In this document: piece after piece, positions 1 to 9,187 of the stretch
How the letters are laid out: each line of letters opens with the position of its first letter
Numbering within the stretch: position 1 is the stretch's first letter
NCBI RefSeq assembly: GCF_003048875.2
Contig: NZ_CP049264.1
Coordinates: 1,364,001-1,428,000 of the forward strand
DNA from: Campylobacter concisus
Lineage (GTDB): Bacteria > Campylobacterota > Campylobacteria > Campylobacterales > Campylobacteraceae
Direction of reading: 5' to 3'
Length of the DNA stretch: 64,000 nucleotides
The notes under the pieces: model-generated
The model's input: the letters and a program-made list of their open reading frames with translations, nothing else
Database searches by the model: none
Told to the model about the DNA's origin: nothing
Position numbers and translations under genes: made by a program

Positions 1-1148
1 CGTTTAAATTTAGCCTCTACGTTTGCCACAAACGCCTTTTTCACATCGGCAAAATCGCCTTTATTAAAGCCAAATTTCTCAATGCCCTTTAAAACGCTTA
101 ACATATCTTTAAGGCTAGCGTTAAAATCATCTCCGATCACATTTGCCTCAAAGCTATAAATTTTTTGCTTTGCTTGAAGCGTTTGCACCATAAAATCAAC
201 ACTTAAATTTGATGAATTATTTGCATTTTTTTGCTCATAAAGCATATTTATAAGGCTTGCTATTAGCGCATCTTTTAAATTTCGCTTCACATCAGCCTCG
301 TTTGAGACCGGCTTAAATTTATCAAAAAAGCTAAGTCTTACAAACTGAGCCGCCGTCTCGTTTGCGTCGTAGTTAAAGACGTTTAGCCCATCTTTAAAAG
401 CGATGCTTTTGTCTGGATGGACGTATGAGTTGCTGTTTTTTGCTGCGCTAAAGTTTTTCTCTACCAGAGCTTTTATCTCGTTTTTATCAAAGTCGCCAAC
501 AGCCACAAAACTCATAAATCTTGGCTGGTAAAGCCTCTCGTAAAACTCTTGCATGTGCTTAACATCCACGCTTTTTATCACGTTCATATCGCCTATAGGC
601 ACTCTTTTTTGATAGATGCTACCTGCAAAGATGTCCTTACTTTGGGCAAGATAGAGCCTATATGCTGGCGTGTTTCGCTGGCGCTCCTCCTCCATTATGA
701 CGCCACGCTCCTTATCAAGCTCGCCTGCGTCGATCTTCACGCCATCGATCCAGTTTGAAAAGACCTTAAAAACGTCCTTTAAATTTTTCTCATTTACATT
801 TATGCTTAGCGTGTAGCTCGTCTGATCGTAGCTTGTTTGCGCGTTTAGATCAGCGCCAAATTTAACCCCAAGGCTCTCAAGCTGTTTAATGAGCTCATTT
901 TTGCTAAAGTCGCGGCTGCCATTAAACGCCATGTGCTCCAAAAAGTGCGCAAGCCCCTGCTCGCCCTCTCTCTCATCGGTCGAGCCTGAGTTTACGACTA
1001 GGTAAAAGATGGCTGTATTTTGCGGGAGTTTATTCTCTTTTATGTAGTATTTAAGCCCGTTTTTTAGCTCGCCACTTAGCATATCTTTGTCATTTTGCAA
1101 GGCAAAGAGGCTAAGCGCTAGGCACAAAAGTAGCAGAATTTTTCTCAT
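1..1148 (-). CDS. M16 family zinc metallopeptidase, N-terminal part (runs off window start)
   Basis: Read on the minus strand from an ATG at 1148 (MRKILLLLCLALSLFA), a typical signal peptide, so the enzyme is predicted to be exported. The inverted zinc motif HFLEH lies at about residues 68-72, and a downstream glutamate sits in the segment GVIMEEERQRN, as expected for pitrilysin/insulinase-type peptidases. About 382 codons are present; M16 proteins usually contain a second, inactive half, which must lie beyond base 1. The frame is open to the edge of the window. The family degrades peptides or processes small proteins; the actual substrate cannot be told. A hairpin terminator separates it from the gene upstream. 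Confidence 0.9.
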   Translation of the reverse strand, partial: MRKILLLLCLALSLFALQNDKDMLSGELKNGLKYYIKENKLPQNTAIFYLVVNSGSTDEREGEQGLAHFLEHMAFNGSRDFSKNELIKQLESLGVKFGADLNAQTSYDQTSYTLSINVNEKNLKDVFKVFSNWIDGVKIDAGELDKERGVIMEEERQRNTPAYRLYLAQSKDIFAGSIYQKRVPIGDMNVIKSVDVKHMQEFYERLYQPRFMSFVAVGDFDKNEIKALVEKNFSAAKNSNSYVHPDKSIAFKDGLNVFNYDANETAAQFVRLSFFDKFKPVSNEADVKRNLKDALIASLINMLYEQKNANNSSNLSVDFMVQTLQAKQKIYSFEANVIGDDFNASLKDMLSVLKGIEKFGFNKGDFADVKKAFVANVEAKFK

Positions 1149-1213
1149 AATCCGTCCTTTAAATTTCTATGTAAAAGCGGATTTTAGTATAAATTTTAAA
1201 ACGCAAGATAAAG

Positions 1214-1238
1214 CTAGCCTGCTAAATTTGCAGGCTAG
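1214..1238 (-). terminator. Hairpin terminator after the solute-binding protein gene
   Basis: CTAGCCTGC and GCAGGCTAG form a perfect 9-bp stem around an AAATTTA loop. On the minus strand the stem follows the stop codon at 1249 by about ten bases and is followed by CTTTAT. The stem is symmetric, so it could also work on the plus strand. Confidence 0.6.
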
Positions 1239-1248
1239 TTGGGAGGTG

Positions 1249-1965
1249 TTATTTTAGTTCGTATTTTTTAAGCAGTGCGTCGTAGCTGCCGTCTTTTTTC
1301 ATCTCATCTAAAATTTGATTTATCTTAGCGATAAGCTCGCTCTCTTTGTTTTTGTCAAAAGCGATTGAAAAGCCTTCGCTACCATCAACCTCTTTGAAAA
1401 ATGCCTCTATTTCAGGGTTTTTCTTGATAAAGCCATAGCCGATCGAGCTATCAAGGATGACTGCGTCAAATTTGCCAACTTTTAGCCCCATTATAAGCGG
1501 CACAGTATCTTCTGAAGGCACTACTTTTGCGCCATTTATCGCATTTGCAGCTAGCTCTTGGATGGTGCCTTGTTGCACGCCTACCTTTTTGCCAGCTAGC
1601 TCCTCTTTGGCTTTTAAAGCGTCGTTGCCTTTTTTCTTTAGGTAGATGTTTTCAGTTAGGTAGTATGGCTTTGTAAAGTCAATCGACTTTAGTCTATCAG
1701 GAGTCGCGCTCATCGCACTTATGATGCCATTTATCTTGCCAGCTTTAAGCGCTGGGATGAGGCCATCAAAGCTCATATTTATGATCTTGTATGAAAAGCC
1801 GGCACGCTTTGAAATTTCATCTATCAGATCGATGTCAAAGCCTGTTATTTTGTTGTTTTCATCGATGTATTCAAATGGCGGGTAGTTTGCCGCAGTACCA
1901 AATTTTAGCTCGTTTGCACAAAGAGCAACAAAAGCTGTCAGTAAAAGAGCAAAGATCTTTTTCAT
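1249..1965 (-). CDS. Amino-acid ABC transporter periplasmic solute-binding protein (family 3)
   Basis: 238 residues, starting with a signal peptide (MKKIFALLLTAFVALCA) and cleaved probably before NELKFG. The opening GTAANYPPFEY, then GFDIDLIDEI, and later DFTKPYYLTENIY and VGVQQGTIQEL are hallmarks of family 3 binding proteins that capture polar amino acids and deliver them to an ABC permease. No permease or ATPase gene is adjacent, so the partner is encoded elsewhere. It is a stand-alone transcription unit: a 320-bp gap lies upstream and a hairpin terminator downstream. The ligand cannot be assigned from the sequence; the Campylobacter CjaA/PEB1 group are close functional parallels. Confidence 0.88.
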   Translation of the reverse strand: MKKIFALLLTAFVALCANELKFGTAANYPPFEYIDENNKITGFDIDLIDEISKRAGFSYKIINMSFDGLIPALKAGKINGIISAMSATPDRLKSIDFTKPYYLTENIYLKKKGNDALKAKEELAGKKVGVQQGTIQELAANAINGAKVVPSEDTVPLIMGLKVGKFDAVILDSSIGYGFIKKNPEIEAFFKEVDGSEGFSIAFDKNKESELIAKINQILDEMKKDGSYDALLKKYELK

Positions 1966-2098
1966 GTCTATCCTTTAAAGTGATTTAAAGCCCTAATTAT
2001 CGGCATTTATCTATTAAAATTTGTTTAAATTTAGCGCAATGACAGAAATTTGCATAAGCTTGTAAAGTGTATAGACAAGTGCGCTAAAAGAAGTCAGG

Positions 2099-2213
2099 CA
2101 AATTTTAAAATTTTATGAACGAGTAATTTCGGCTCTAAAATTTGAGCTAAGCGATAAGCAAAGCCAAATTTTAGTAGTCAACTCTTGTGGGTGAGTGAGA
2201 GTTTAAATTTTAA
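2099..2213. repeat. Solitary copy of structured repeat module A
   Basis: This non-coding stretch between leuA and the binding-protein gene matches the module repeated three times at 58.4-59.2 kb. The shared blocks are CGAGTAATTTCGGCT, an apical stem CTAAAATTTG (2135-2144) pairing with CAAATTTTAG (2165-2174), then TAGTAGTCAA and GTGAGTGA. Outer AT-rich arms, AATTTTAAAATTTTAT on the left and GTTTAAATTTTAAA on the right, are partly complementary. The GC-rich module B that follows each copy at 58-59 kb is absent here. The rest of the 1966-2285 gap shows no gene. Confidence 0.8.
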
Positions 2214-2250
2214 AAAAACGCAGCAAATTTAAAGAGTAGCTAAATTTAAA

Positions 2251-2281
2251 TTAGCCAGCTGCAAATTTAGCAGCCAGCTAA
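2251..2281 (-). terminator. Possible terminator after leuA
   Basis: TTAGC-CA-GCTGC and GCAGC-CA-GCTAA form an interrupted 10-bp stem around AAATTTA, starting five bases after the leuA stop. The following TTTAAATTTA is only weakly U-rich, so termination strength is uncertain. Confidence 0.4.
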
Positions 2282-2285
2282 AATT

Positions 2286-3800
2286 TTAGTTTTTATGGAT
2301 GCGAAGGTAGCTATTTAGTGCGCCGACATAGGCTTTAGCGCTTGCCATCATCGTATCGATATCAAGTCCGTGACCCATTACGGCTGTCTTGCCCTCAAAC
2401 TCGACTTTTACATCGACCTTTGCAAGAGCGTCTTTGCCCTGAGAAACAGCTGTGACCTTGTAGTCTTTTAGCGTGCCATTAATGCCGCTGATGCGATCAA
2501 CTACCTTAAATATCGCATCTGCTGTGCCATTGCCAAGGGCTGAGTCGCTGATAACCTCGTCGTTGTGCTTGATACTCATAGAGGCACTTGCTAAGCTGCC
2601 ACCGCTACTTTGAAGCAAGTCCGTGATCTCGTAAGCTTGCGGGATCTTGGTGATCTCCTCTGCAACAAGCGCTCTTATATCATCGTCAAATATCTCTTTT
2701 TTCTTATCTGCCAAGTCTTTAAATTTCTCAAACGCCTTATTAAGCGCATCGCTATCAAGGTCAAATCCAAGGCTAGCAAGCTTATCTTTAAACGCATGGC
2801 GACCGCTGTGCTTGCCAAGAACGAGCGAGTTTTTCTCTAAGCCGATGCTCTCAGCACTGATGATCTCGTAAGTCTCTTTGTGCTTTAGTACGCCGTCTTG
2901 GTGGATGCCACTCTCGTGCGCGAAGGCGTTTTTGCCAACGATAGCTTTGTTTGGCTGCGGCTCAATGCCTGTGATACTAGCGATCAGTCTTGAAGTCGGA
3001 TAAATTTCTTTTGAGATGATGCCTGTGTAAAGCGGCGCAAAGACGTCCTGGCGAGTTTTGATAGCCATCACGATCTCTTCAAGTGCAGCGTTTCCAGCGC
3101 GCTCGCCGATGCCATTTATCGTGCCTTCAACCTGCCTTGCTCCAGCCTTTATAGCAGCTAGCGAATTTGCCGTAGCCATGCCTAGATCGTTGTGGTTATG
3201 CACCGAAACTACCGCTCTACCACCTATAAATTTTACTATTTCGCTAATGCGAGCTGTGATCTCCTCTGGATACAAGTAGCCAACCGTATCAGGGATGTTT
3301 ATAGTTTTTGCCCCTGCGTTTATCGCTGCGTCGCAAATTTCTTTTAAAAAGCTCATCTCACTTCTGCATGCATCCTCGCAGCTAAACTCTACGTCATCGC
3401 AAAACGTTTTTGAGTATTGCACCGCCTCAACTGCACGCCTGATCACCTCGTCTGGGCTCATTTTTAGCTTGTACTGCATGTGGATCGGGCTTGTTGCTAT
3501 GAAGGTGTGAATTCTTTTGTTTTTTGCTGGAGCTAGTGCCTCGCCAGCTGCCTTGATATCACGCTCAACCGCACGTGCAAGCGAGCAGACAGTGATGTTT
3601 GAAGCTTGCTTTGCGATCTGATTTACCGCGTCAAAGTCCCCTGGGCTAGCCGCTGCAAATCCAGCCTCCATCACATCCACACCAAGCCTTTCAAGCTGAA
3701 GTGCGATCTGAAGCTTTTCAGCTGTATTCATAGAAGCTCCTGGGCTTTGCTCGCCATCTCTTAAAGTCGTATCAAAGATTATAATTTTATTTTTATCCAT
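2286..3800 (-). CDS. leuA: 2-isopropylmalate synthase
   Basis: 504 residues. It catalyses the first committed step of leucine synthesis, condensing acetyl-CoA with 2-oxoisovalerate. The N-terminus [15 protein letters not shown] is the catalytic TIM-barrel signature of the homocitrate/isopropylmalate synthase family; [12 protein letters not shown] supplies the metal-binding HxH motif, and NGIGERAGN is the second family signature. Residues from about 390 on form the C-terminal regulatory LeuA dimer domain that binds leucine. The start has AAAGGA eight bases upstream. A short leucine-rich leader open frame lies just upstream (3861-3944), so leucine probably controls expression as well as activity. 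leuBCD are not in the window. Confidence 0.97.
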   Translation of the reverse strand: MDKNKIIIFDTTLRDGEQSPGASMNTAEKLQIALQLERLGVDVMEAGFAAASPGDFDAVNQIAKQASNITVCSLARAVERDIKAAGEALAPAKNKRIHTFIATSPIHMQYKLKMSPDEVIRRAVEAVQYSKTFCDDVEFSCEDACRSEMSFLKEICDAAINAGAKTINIPDTVGYLYPEEITARISEIVKFIGGRAVVSVHNHNDLGMATANSLAAIKAGARQVEGTINGIGERAGNAALEEIVMAIKTRQDVFAPLYTGIISKEIYPTSRLIASITGIEPQPNKAIVGKNAFAHESGIHQDGVLKHKETYEIISAESIGLEKNSLVLGKHSGRHAFKDKLASLGFDLDSDALNKAFEKFKDLADKKKEIFDDDIRALVAEEITKIPQAYEITDLLQSSGGSLASASMSIKHNDEVISDSALGNGTADAIFKVVDRISGINGTLKDYKVTAVSQGKDALAKVDVKVEFEGKTAVMGHGLDIDTMMASAKAYVGALNSYLRIHKN

Positions 3801-3858
3801 TTTTTGTCCTTTTATAATTTTTTATATTTAAATTTAATGAGTTAAGTAAAGAAGAATT

Positions 3859-3874
3859 TGCTACCTAAGTAGCA
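3859..3874 (-). promoter_or_regulatory. Hairpin over the Leu codons and stop of the leader
   Basis: TGCTAC and GTAGCA pair around a TTAG loop. The left arm contains the last Leu codons of the leader and the right arm overlaps its stop codon. A ribosome stalled on the Leu run would disrupt it. It is followed by AAATTCTTCTTT rather than a clean U-run, so it is not a textbook terminator; control could instead act through Rho or through leuA translation. Confidence 0.45.
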
Positions 3875-3944
3875 GCAGTAGAGAGTTTTTGATTTCGATT
3901 TTTGGTAAAAATTTACGCGATTTTATTATGCCATTTTCGCTCAT
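3861..3944 (-). CDS. Putative leucine leader peptide of leuA (leuL-like, 27 residues)
   Basis: A short frame not otherwise annotated. Its ATG overlaps the pssA stop (ATGA), and the end of pssA supplies a strong ribosome site, AAGGAGAGCGA, directly before it. The peptide starts MSENGIIK and ends KNSLLLLLR: five consecutive leucine codons (CTA CTG CTG CTA CTT) right before the stop. It ends 60 bases before the leuA start. This is the architecture of amino-acid-starvation leader peptides, in which ribosome stalling at the codons of the pathway product changes expression of the biosynthetic gene. Translation is inferred, not shown. Confidence 0.72.
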   Translation of the reverse strand: MSENGIIKSRKFLPKIEIKNSLLLLLR

Positions 3945-4672
3945 TCGCTCTCCTTTTTTTTGTGATTTTTACTAAACATTATCGCCGCTCTAATAATACC
4001 ATAAAGCATATAAACGCTCATAAAAAAGGTCGCACTCTCGTAAGGATATAGATAAAGCATAGAAAATATAACTACAAGTGCTACTAAAATTCGCATAACA
4101 TGAGTTTGTTTTAAATTCATCTTTTTAAAGCTTGGATAGCGGATGTTGCTAACCATCAAGATAGCCAAAACTGCTTCAAGCAATATCAAGCACCACTCAA
4201 AACCATATAAAAATTCATGCTTTAGATAAACACCAACCCAAAGCACTCCGATGATGGCTGCTGATGGTATAGGAAGTCCGATGAAAACATTTGGCTCATA
4301 TGTGCCGGTAGTGACATTAAAACGAGCTAATCTAATAGCTCCAAAGACTACAAACATAGCTGCTATTAGCGCACCAAATCTGCCAAATTTTGCACCAACT
4401 GTTAGATAAAATAAAATCGCTGGAGCCACACCAAATGCTACAAGGTCTGCAAGGCTATCAAACTCCACACCAAATTTACTTGTAGTCTTTGTAAGTCTTG
4501 CCACGCGCCCATCAAGTCCGTCTAAAATCAGTGAAAGAATGATGTAAATAATAGCTTTAAAATAATTTCCCTGAATAGATGAAATAATGCTTATAACGCC
4601 CAAAAAAGCGCTTGCTGCGGTAAATAAATTTGGCAAGATATACATTAACTGCATTTTTTGTATGCTATTCAT
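3941..4672 (-). CDS. pssA: CDP-diacylglycerol--serine O-phosphatidyltransferase
   Basis: About 243 residues from ATG 4672 (MNSIQKMQLMYILPN). A longer frame exists upstream, but this ATG sits one base after the psd stop and has AGAGGAAAAATAAA before it, so it is preferred. The CDP-alcohol phosphatidyltransferase signature is complete: DGRVAR, then GVEFDSLAD, supplying the metal-binding aspartates. Several hydrophobic segments mark it as an inner-membrane protein. It makes phosphatidylserine, which the product of the adjacent upstream psd gene decarboxylates to phosphatidylethanolamine. The last codons also carry the ribosome site of the leucine leader. Confidence 0.95.
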   Translation of the reverse strand: MNSIQKMQLMYILPNLFTAASAFLGVISIISSIQGNYFKAIIYIILSLILDGLDGRVARLTKTTSKFGVEFDSLADLVAFGVAPAILFYLTVGAKFGRFGALIAAMFVVFGAIRLARFNVTTGTYEPNVFIGLPIPSAAIIGVLWVGVYLKHEFLYGFEWCLILLEAVLAILMVSNIRYPSFKKMNLKQTHVMRILVALVVIFSMLYLYPYESATFFMSVYMLYGIIRAAIMFSKNHKKKESE

Positions 4673-4673
4673 T

Positions 4674-5291
4674 TTATTTTTCCTCTTCAAAGTATCCAAG
4701 AAGCGAAGCAGCTTTAACGCTCTCGCCAACGCTTACGCAAATTTTAGTATCTCTTGGCAAGTATAAAATCACTTCGCCGCTTCCTAAAAAGCCAAATTTT
4801 CTAGAGGCTTTTAGACTGGTAATGTTATAAATTTCTAAACTTCTACTAAAAGCTCCAGCTATGATCTTCATAGCAAATTTGATATTTCCTTTTTCAAAAC
4901 GAATTATCGCTCTTTCATTTAGCATCTCTGAAATTTTCATCGCCTGGCACAAAAAGAGTCCATGCCTTCTTTTAACTTCAGTGACGTTAGCATCGCTTAT
5001 AGCCCTTAGCGTGCCTACTCCAAAAAATGGCTTTGAGATAACTATCTTAGCCACCTCTTTATCATCAAAATTTGAAACGCTAATCTCTTTTATCTTACCA
5101 TCTATGGGCGAAAGTAAGGCTAGTTTATCATCAGTAAAAGGCTCTCTTTCAGGGTCTCTAAAAAAATATAGAGTTAAAAGAAACAGTGCTAGAAAAAATA
5201 GTGGCACAATACCAAACAATGCAGATATAGCAAATAAAATCAAAAAGAATAATATAAATTTATACCCTGCTTTTGCGATGTAGCCACTCAT
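4674..5291 (-). CDS. psd: Phosphatidylserine decarboxylase proenzyme, short type
   Basis: 205 residues. Two N-terminal hydrophobic segments (about 10-45) are followed by FRDPEREPF and LLSPIDGKI, conserved in short-form Psd proteins. The C-terminal FGFLGSGEVILYLP contains the Gly-Ser bond expected to be self-cleaved to generate the pyruvoyl group. The enzyme converts phosphatidylserine to phosphatidylethanolamine at the inner membrane. It lies two bases from the ftsH stop and one base from the pssA start, consistent with co-transcription of the two-step pathway. Confidence 0.93.
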   Translation of the reverse strand: MSGYIAKAGYKFILFFLILFAISALFGIVPLFFLALFLLTLYFFRDPEREPFTDDKLALLSPIDGKIKEISVSNFDDKEVAKIVISKPFFGVGTLRAISDANVTEVKRRHGLFLCQAMKISEMLNERAIIRFEKGNIKFAMKIIAGAFSRSLEIYNITSLKASRKFGFLGSGEVILYLPRDTKICVSVGESVKAASLLGYFEEEK

Positions 5292-5293
5292 TT

Positions 5294-7219
5294 TTATTCC
5301 TCTTTTTTGCCTTTTTCCTCTTCTTCAAGCTCTACAAGCCTGCTTACAAGACCATTTTCTTCTTCGTAGTTTTTGATGATCTCTCTAACTCTTTTTCCCT
5401 CAATGGTCTCCTCTTCATAAAGTGCTGAAACCATGTTTTCAATGGCGCCTTTATAAATTTCAAGAAGACCAAGCACAGCTGTATATCTCTCATGAAGAAG
5501 CGTTTTTACAAACTCATCGACCTTTTCAGCCATCTTGTCGCTATAGTCTTTTATGCTTTGTCCGCCGTTTAAAAATGTTGCGCGTTGCTTTTCAAGCACC
5601 ATAAGACCGGCAACATCACTCATACCATACATGCTAACCATAGCTTTTATGATATCAGTTGCACGCTCTAGGTCGTTGCTAGCTCCAGTTGATATCTCTT
5701 TTATAAAGACCTCTTCAGCAGCCCTACCAGCCAAAAGTACATCGACTTCTGCAAGCAGTTCATGCTTTTGCATCATAAATTTATTCTCTTCAGGTGTATT
5801 TAGCGTATAGCCAAGCGCTGCAAGACCACGTGGCACGACTGAGACCTTTGTCACTCTTTTTGCACCTTTTGTTAGCTCAGCTATCAAGGCATGGCCGCTT
5901 TCATGGTAAGTGACTATCTTTTTCTCTTTTGGATTTACACGGCGTGATTTTTTCTCTAAACCAGCTATCGATCTCTCGACAGCCTCTACCAGATCAGCCT
6001 GCTGGACAAAAGTCTTTGACTTACGTCCTGCAAGAAGTGCGGCCTCATTTATGATATTTTCAAGATCAGCACCTGCTAAACCAGTAGTAAGCCTTGCGAT
6101 ATCCTCGATATTTACATCTTTGCCGATTTTCACATCTTTCATATGGACTTTTAAGATGTCGCAACGTCCTTTAAAATCAGGCTTATCAACAAGCACTTGC
6201 CTGTCAAATCTACCCGGTCTTAAAAGTGCAGCATCTAAAACTTCAGGTCTATTTGTAGCAGCTATAACGATGACTGGCGACTTATCTGCATCAAAGCCGT
6301 CCATCTCAGAAAGAAGCTGATTTAGCGTTTGCTCTCTCTCATCATTGCCACCCATCGGACCAGAATTTCTGCTCTTACCGATCGCATCGATCTCATCTAT
6401 AAATACAATCGCTGGGGCCTCTTTTTTTGCATTTTCAAAAAGGTCTCTAACCCTACTTGCGCCAACGCCAACAAACATCTCTATAAAGCTTGATGCCGAC
6501 ATAGAGAAAAATGGCACGCTAGCCTCGCCCGCAACTGCTCTTGCAAGAAGCGTTTTACCAGTACCTGGAGGACCAACTAGTAAAATGCCTTTTGGAATTT
6601 TAGCTCCAAGTCTTAGGTATTTATCTGGGCTCTTTAGATAATCAACTATCTCTTGAACCTCTTCTTTTGCCTCTTCTACGCCTGCAACATCGTCAAATTT
6701 AACTTTTGGTTTTTCAGAATTTATAAGCTTTTTTGCACTTCCTATGCCTAGTATGCCACCGCCGATATTCTTTTGCATACGACTAGCGATAAACATCCAA
6801 ATAGCAAAAAATATAAACACCGGTATGATCCATGAAAATATAAGATCTCCAAACCAGTTATTTTCGCTATAAACGCTGTAAGTTATGCCGTTTTGCTCAA
6901 GTATGCCAATGAGCGTTGGATCATTTATCCGCTTTGCGAGGTAGATGGTTTTGTCATTACCAACGCCTTTTATCGTAGTTTCAGATATCGCAACTTCATT
7001 TAGCTGCTTATTTTTTAGCATATCCTTAAATTCAGAATAAGCTATCATCTTGCTTTGAGCGTTGCTACCAAGCCCAAAAGTACCGCCTAGTCCGTCGCCA
7101 CTAAAGCTTCTAAAAGCTAGAACTATAACTATCGCAAAAATAGCAAAGATAAAGATGGGATTTTTGTTGAAAAACCCGTTATTATCGCCATTATTTTGGT
7201 TATTATTTTGATTATTCAT
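5294..7219 (-). CDS. ftsH: ATP-dependent zinc metalloprotease FtsH
   Basis: About 641 residues from ATG 7219 ([11 protein letters not shown]). That start is chosen because AAGGAA lies four bases upstream and it overlaps the prmA stop by only 8 bp. Order of domains: two membrane segments flanking a periplasmic part (about 20-130), AAA+ ATPase with Walker A GPPGTGKT and Walker B IVFIDEID, the second region of homology ending in LLRPGRFDR, then the peptidase zinc motif HESGH. It is a membrane-anchored hexameric quality-control protease. The N-terminal asparagine-rich stretch is low complexity. The gene order around it matches C. jejuni Cj1114c-Cj1118c. Confidence 0.97.
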   Translation of the reverse strand: MNNQNNNQNNGDNNGFFNKNPIFIFAIFAIVIVLAFRSFSGDGLGGTFGLGSNAQSKMIAYSEFKDMLKNKQLNEVAISETTIKGVGNDKTIYLAKRINDPTLIGILEQNGITYSVYSENNWFGDLIFSWIIPVFIFFAIWMFIASRMQKNIGGGILGIGSAKKLINSEKPKVKFDDVAGVEEAKEEVQEIVDYLKSPDKYLRLGAKIPKGILLVGPPGTGKTLLARAVAGEASVPFFSMSASSFIEMFVGVGASRVRDLFENAKKEAPAIVFIDEIDAIGKSRNSGPMGGNDEREQTLNQLLSEMDGFDADKSPVIVIAATNRPEVLDAALLRPGRFDRQVLVDKPDFKGRCDILKVHMKDVKIGKDVNIEDIARLTTGLAGADLENIINEAALLAGRKSKTFVQQADLVEAVERSIAGLEKKSRRVNPKEKKIVTYHESGHALIAELTKGAKRVTKVSVVPRGLAALGYTLNTPEENKFMMQKHELLAEVDVLLAGRAAEEVFIKEISTGASNDLERATDIIKAMVSMYGMSDVAGLMVLEKQRATFLNGGQSIKDYSDKMAEKVDEFVKTLLHERYTAVLGLLEIYKGAIENMVSALYEEETIEGKRVREIIKNYEEENGLVSRLVELEEEEKGKKEE

Positions 7220-8045
7220 CCATTTCCTTATAAACAAAGCTAACCCAATCATTAGCCTGTTTTATCTCAACTAGCTCCAAATCCTTAAACGTATCTTTAA
7301 TCCTATCTTCGTATTTGTTCAAAATTCCAGACAATACTAAATAGCCGCCCTTTTTAAGCGATTTTTTCAAGTCATTTGAGAGCATAAAAATGACATCAGC
7401 AATGATATTTGCTACGACGATATCATATTTTTGCTCTAAATTTGCAATAGATCCTGTCCAAATTTTATTAAATTTAACCTCATTTAGCTGAGCGTTACTT
7501 AGCGAGCTTTGCGTGGCCTGCTCGTCCGTATCGCAGGCATCGACCTTGCAGCCAAGCTTTGCTAATGCAATACTTAATATCCCACTTCCGCATCCCACAT
7601 CTAAAGCGGTATCGCCACTTTTTGCATATTTTTGCAAAAGTTGCAAGCAAGAATTTGTGCTTTCATGGTGCCCTGAGCCAAAGGCTAGAGCTGGGTCGAT
7701 TATTATATTTGTTACGCCATTAAGTGGCTCTTCCCAGCTAGGTCTAATATAAATTTTATCAACCAAAATAGGCTTAACTGCCTTTTTATATTCGCCTAGC
7801 CAGTCTTTATTTTCTTTTAAATTAAGAGAAATTTTTAAATCATTTGAAATTTTACGAACGCTAGAGAGCCCTTTTGCATACTCTTCGACACCCCAAGCTA
7901 TATCTTTTAGATCATACTCTTCCCTGATGATGATCTCATGGTCTAGCTCTTCTACACAGGTGACCCCAAAAGAAAAAACTAACTCTAAAATTTCATCATA
8001 AAAATTTGATGTTTTGATGCTTAATTCGTAAAATTTATCTTTCAT
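7212..8045 (-). CDS. prmA: Ribosomal protein L11 methyltransferase
   Basis: 277 residues. The SAM-binding motif ALDVGCGSGILSIAL and the PrmA-specific block DPALAFGSGHHEST are both present, followed by VVANIIADV, corresponding to the N-[IV]-x catalytic motif region. The enzyme trimethylates ribosomal protein L11 in the cytoplasm. It overlaps cheY by one base and ftsH by eight, so it is part of the cheY-prmA-ftsH-psd-pssA unit. Confidence 0.94.
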   Translation of the reverse strand: MKDKFYELSIKTSNFYDEILELVFSFGVTCVEELDHEIIIREEYDLKDIAWGVEEYAKGLSSVRKISNDLKISLNLKENKDWLGEYKKAVKPILVDKIYIRPSWEEPLNGVTNIIIDPALAFGSGHHESTNSCLQLLQKYAKSGDTALDVGCGSGILSIALAKLGCKVDACDTDEQATQSSLSNAQLNEVKFNKIWTGSIANLEQKYDIVVANIIADVIFMLSNDLKKSLKKGGYLVLSGILNKYEDRIKDTFKDLELVEIKQANDWVSFVYKEMDE

Positions 8046-8410
8046 TAACCAAGAACGTCTTCAAGCTTCTCTTTTAAAACTTGTGGCGTAAAAGGTTTAA
8101 CGATGTAGTTATTAACACCTGCTTTTAAAGCTGTTATAACCTCGGCTTTTCCGCCCTCTGTTGTTACCATTATGATAGGCATATCAACATATTTTTGCTC
8201 AGCCCTTACCTTTTTAACAAGCTCAAGACCATTCATCTCAGGCATGTTCCAGTCAGTAATAAGAACCTCAATACCCTCGTTTTGTGTCAAGATATTCCAA
8301 GCTTCAAGCCCATGCTCAGCCTCGAGAATTTCTTGATGTCCTAACCTTTGCAAAGTATTTTTTATGATCCTTCTCATTGTTGAGCTGTCATCTACAACCA
8401 AAATCTTCAC
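8045..8410 (-). CDS. cheY: Chemotaxis response regulator CheY
   Basis: 121 residues, a single receiver domain with no output domain. The acidic pocket is at D7/D8, the phospho-acceptor is D53 in LITDWNMPEMNG, and the switch residues T83 and K105 (IVKPF) are in place. It starts at GTG, with AAGGATATTAT directly before it. CheY~P binds the flagellar switch. In this window it heads a run of housekeeping genes, as in C. jejuni (Cj1118c). A candidate -10 lies about 30 bases upstream. Confidence 0.96.
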   Translation of the reverse strand: MKILVVDDSSTMRRIIKNTLQRLGHQEILEAEHGLEAWNILTQNEGIEVLITDWNMPEMNGLELVKKVRAEQKYVDMPIIMVTTEGGKAEVITALKAGVNNYIVKPFTPQVLKEKLEDVLG

Positions 8411-8438
8411 ATAATATCCTTTTAGTAAAAATTGCCCT

Positions 8439-8444
8439 ATTCTA
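8439..8444 (-). promoter_or_regulatory. Candidate -10 box for cheY
   Basis: TAGAAT on the minus strand, about 29 bases before the GTG start, in the only gap (63 bp) between hisA and cheY. The sequence upstream is AT-rich, as usual for Campylobacter sigma-70 promoters, which lack a clear -35. Confidence 0.4.
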
Positions 8445-8473
8445 GCTAATTAAAATTTATAAAAGCTTTAACG

Positions 8474-9187
8474 CTAGCCAACTTGTTTGAAAGCATCTTT
8501 CAAATCAAGTCGTCCCTCATAGTAAGCTTTACCAACGATCACGCCAGCTATCTCTTTTGTCTCTTTAAGTGCCAAAATGTCGTTTATATCGCTCACACCG
8601 CCACTTGCTATGGTTTCAAGCTTGCTGCTTCTAGCTATTTGCAAGCTAAAATCAACATTAACTCCGCCAAGCATTCCGTCTTTGTTAATATCGGTGCAAA
8701 TCACAGCTTCTACACCCACATCTGCAAATTTTTTTGCAAGATCGACTGCTTTTATGTTTGAAACCTCGCCCCAGCCTTGCACTGCCACATAGCCATCTTT
8801 GGCATCTATGCCAACTACGACCCTGTAAATTCCAGCCATTTTTGCTGTAAATTCTGGATCACGAAGAGCAACTGAGCCAAGGATCACCCTGCTAACTCCA
8901 AGGTCTAAATAGCGCTTTATTCGCTCTTCATCTCTTATGCCGCCACCCACTTGCACCTTTAAATTTGTAGCTTTTACTATCTTTTCGATCGTGTTAAAAT
9001 TTATAGCTTCTCCTGCAAATGCTCCGTCAAGATCAACCACATGCAGCCATTTTGCGCCGTAATCTTCAAACCTCTTAGCAAGCTCACTTGGCTCACTGCT
9101 ATAAATTTTAGCGCTTTGCATGAGCCCTTTACTAAGCCTAACTGCCTGCCCCTCTTTTAGATCTATCGCTGGGAAAATTTCCATCAT
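8474..9187 (-). CDS. hisA: 1-(5-phosphoribosyl)-5-[(5-phosphoribosylamino)methylideneamino]imidazole-4-carboxamide isomerase
   Basis: 237 residues. [16 protein letters not shown] at the N-terminus carries the first catalytic Asp; [13 protein letters not shown] carries the second; the phosphate-binding VQVGGGIRD and TIASGGV loops are intact. It isomerises ProFAR to PRFAR in histidine synthesis. Its ATG overlaps the hisH stop (ATGA). It is the last gene of the long minus-strand run that begins at galE, an odd place for a histidine gene. hisF, the partner of hisH, is not in the window. Confidence 0.96.
   Translation of the reverse strand: MMEIFPAIDLKEGQAVRLSKGLMQSAKIYSSEPSELAKRFEDYGAKWLHVVDLDGAFAGEAINFNTIEKIVKATNLKVQVGGGIRDEERIKRYLDLGVSRVILGSVALRDPEFTAKMAGIYRVVVGIDAKDGYVAVQGWGEVSNIKAVDLAKKFADVGVEAVICTDINKDGMLGGVNVDFSLQIARSSKLETIASGGVSDINDILALKETKEIAGVIVGKAYYEGRLDLKDAFKQVG

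Noticed and set aside
5910-6320. A 136-residue plus-strand frame inside ftsH
   Set aside because: Antisense to the conserved AAA+ region; composition is that of a mirrored coding sequence.
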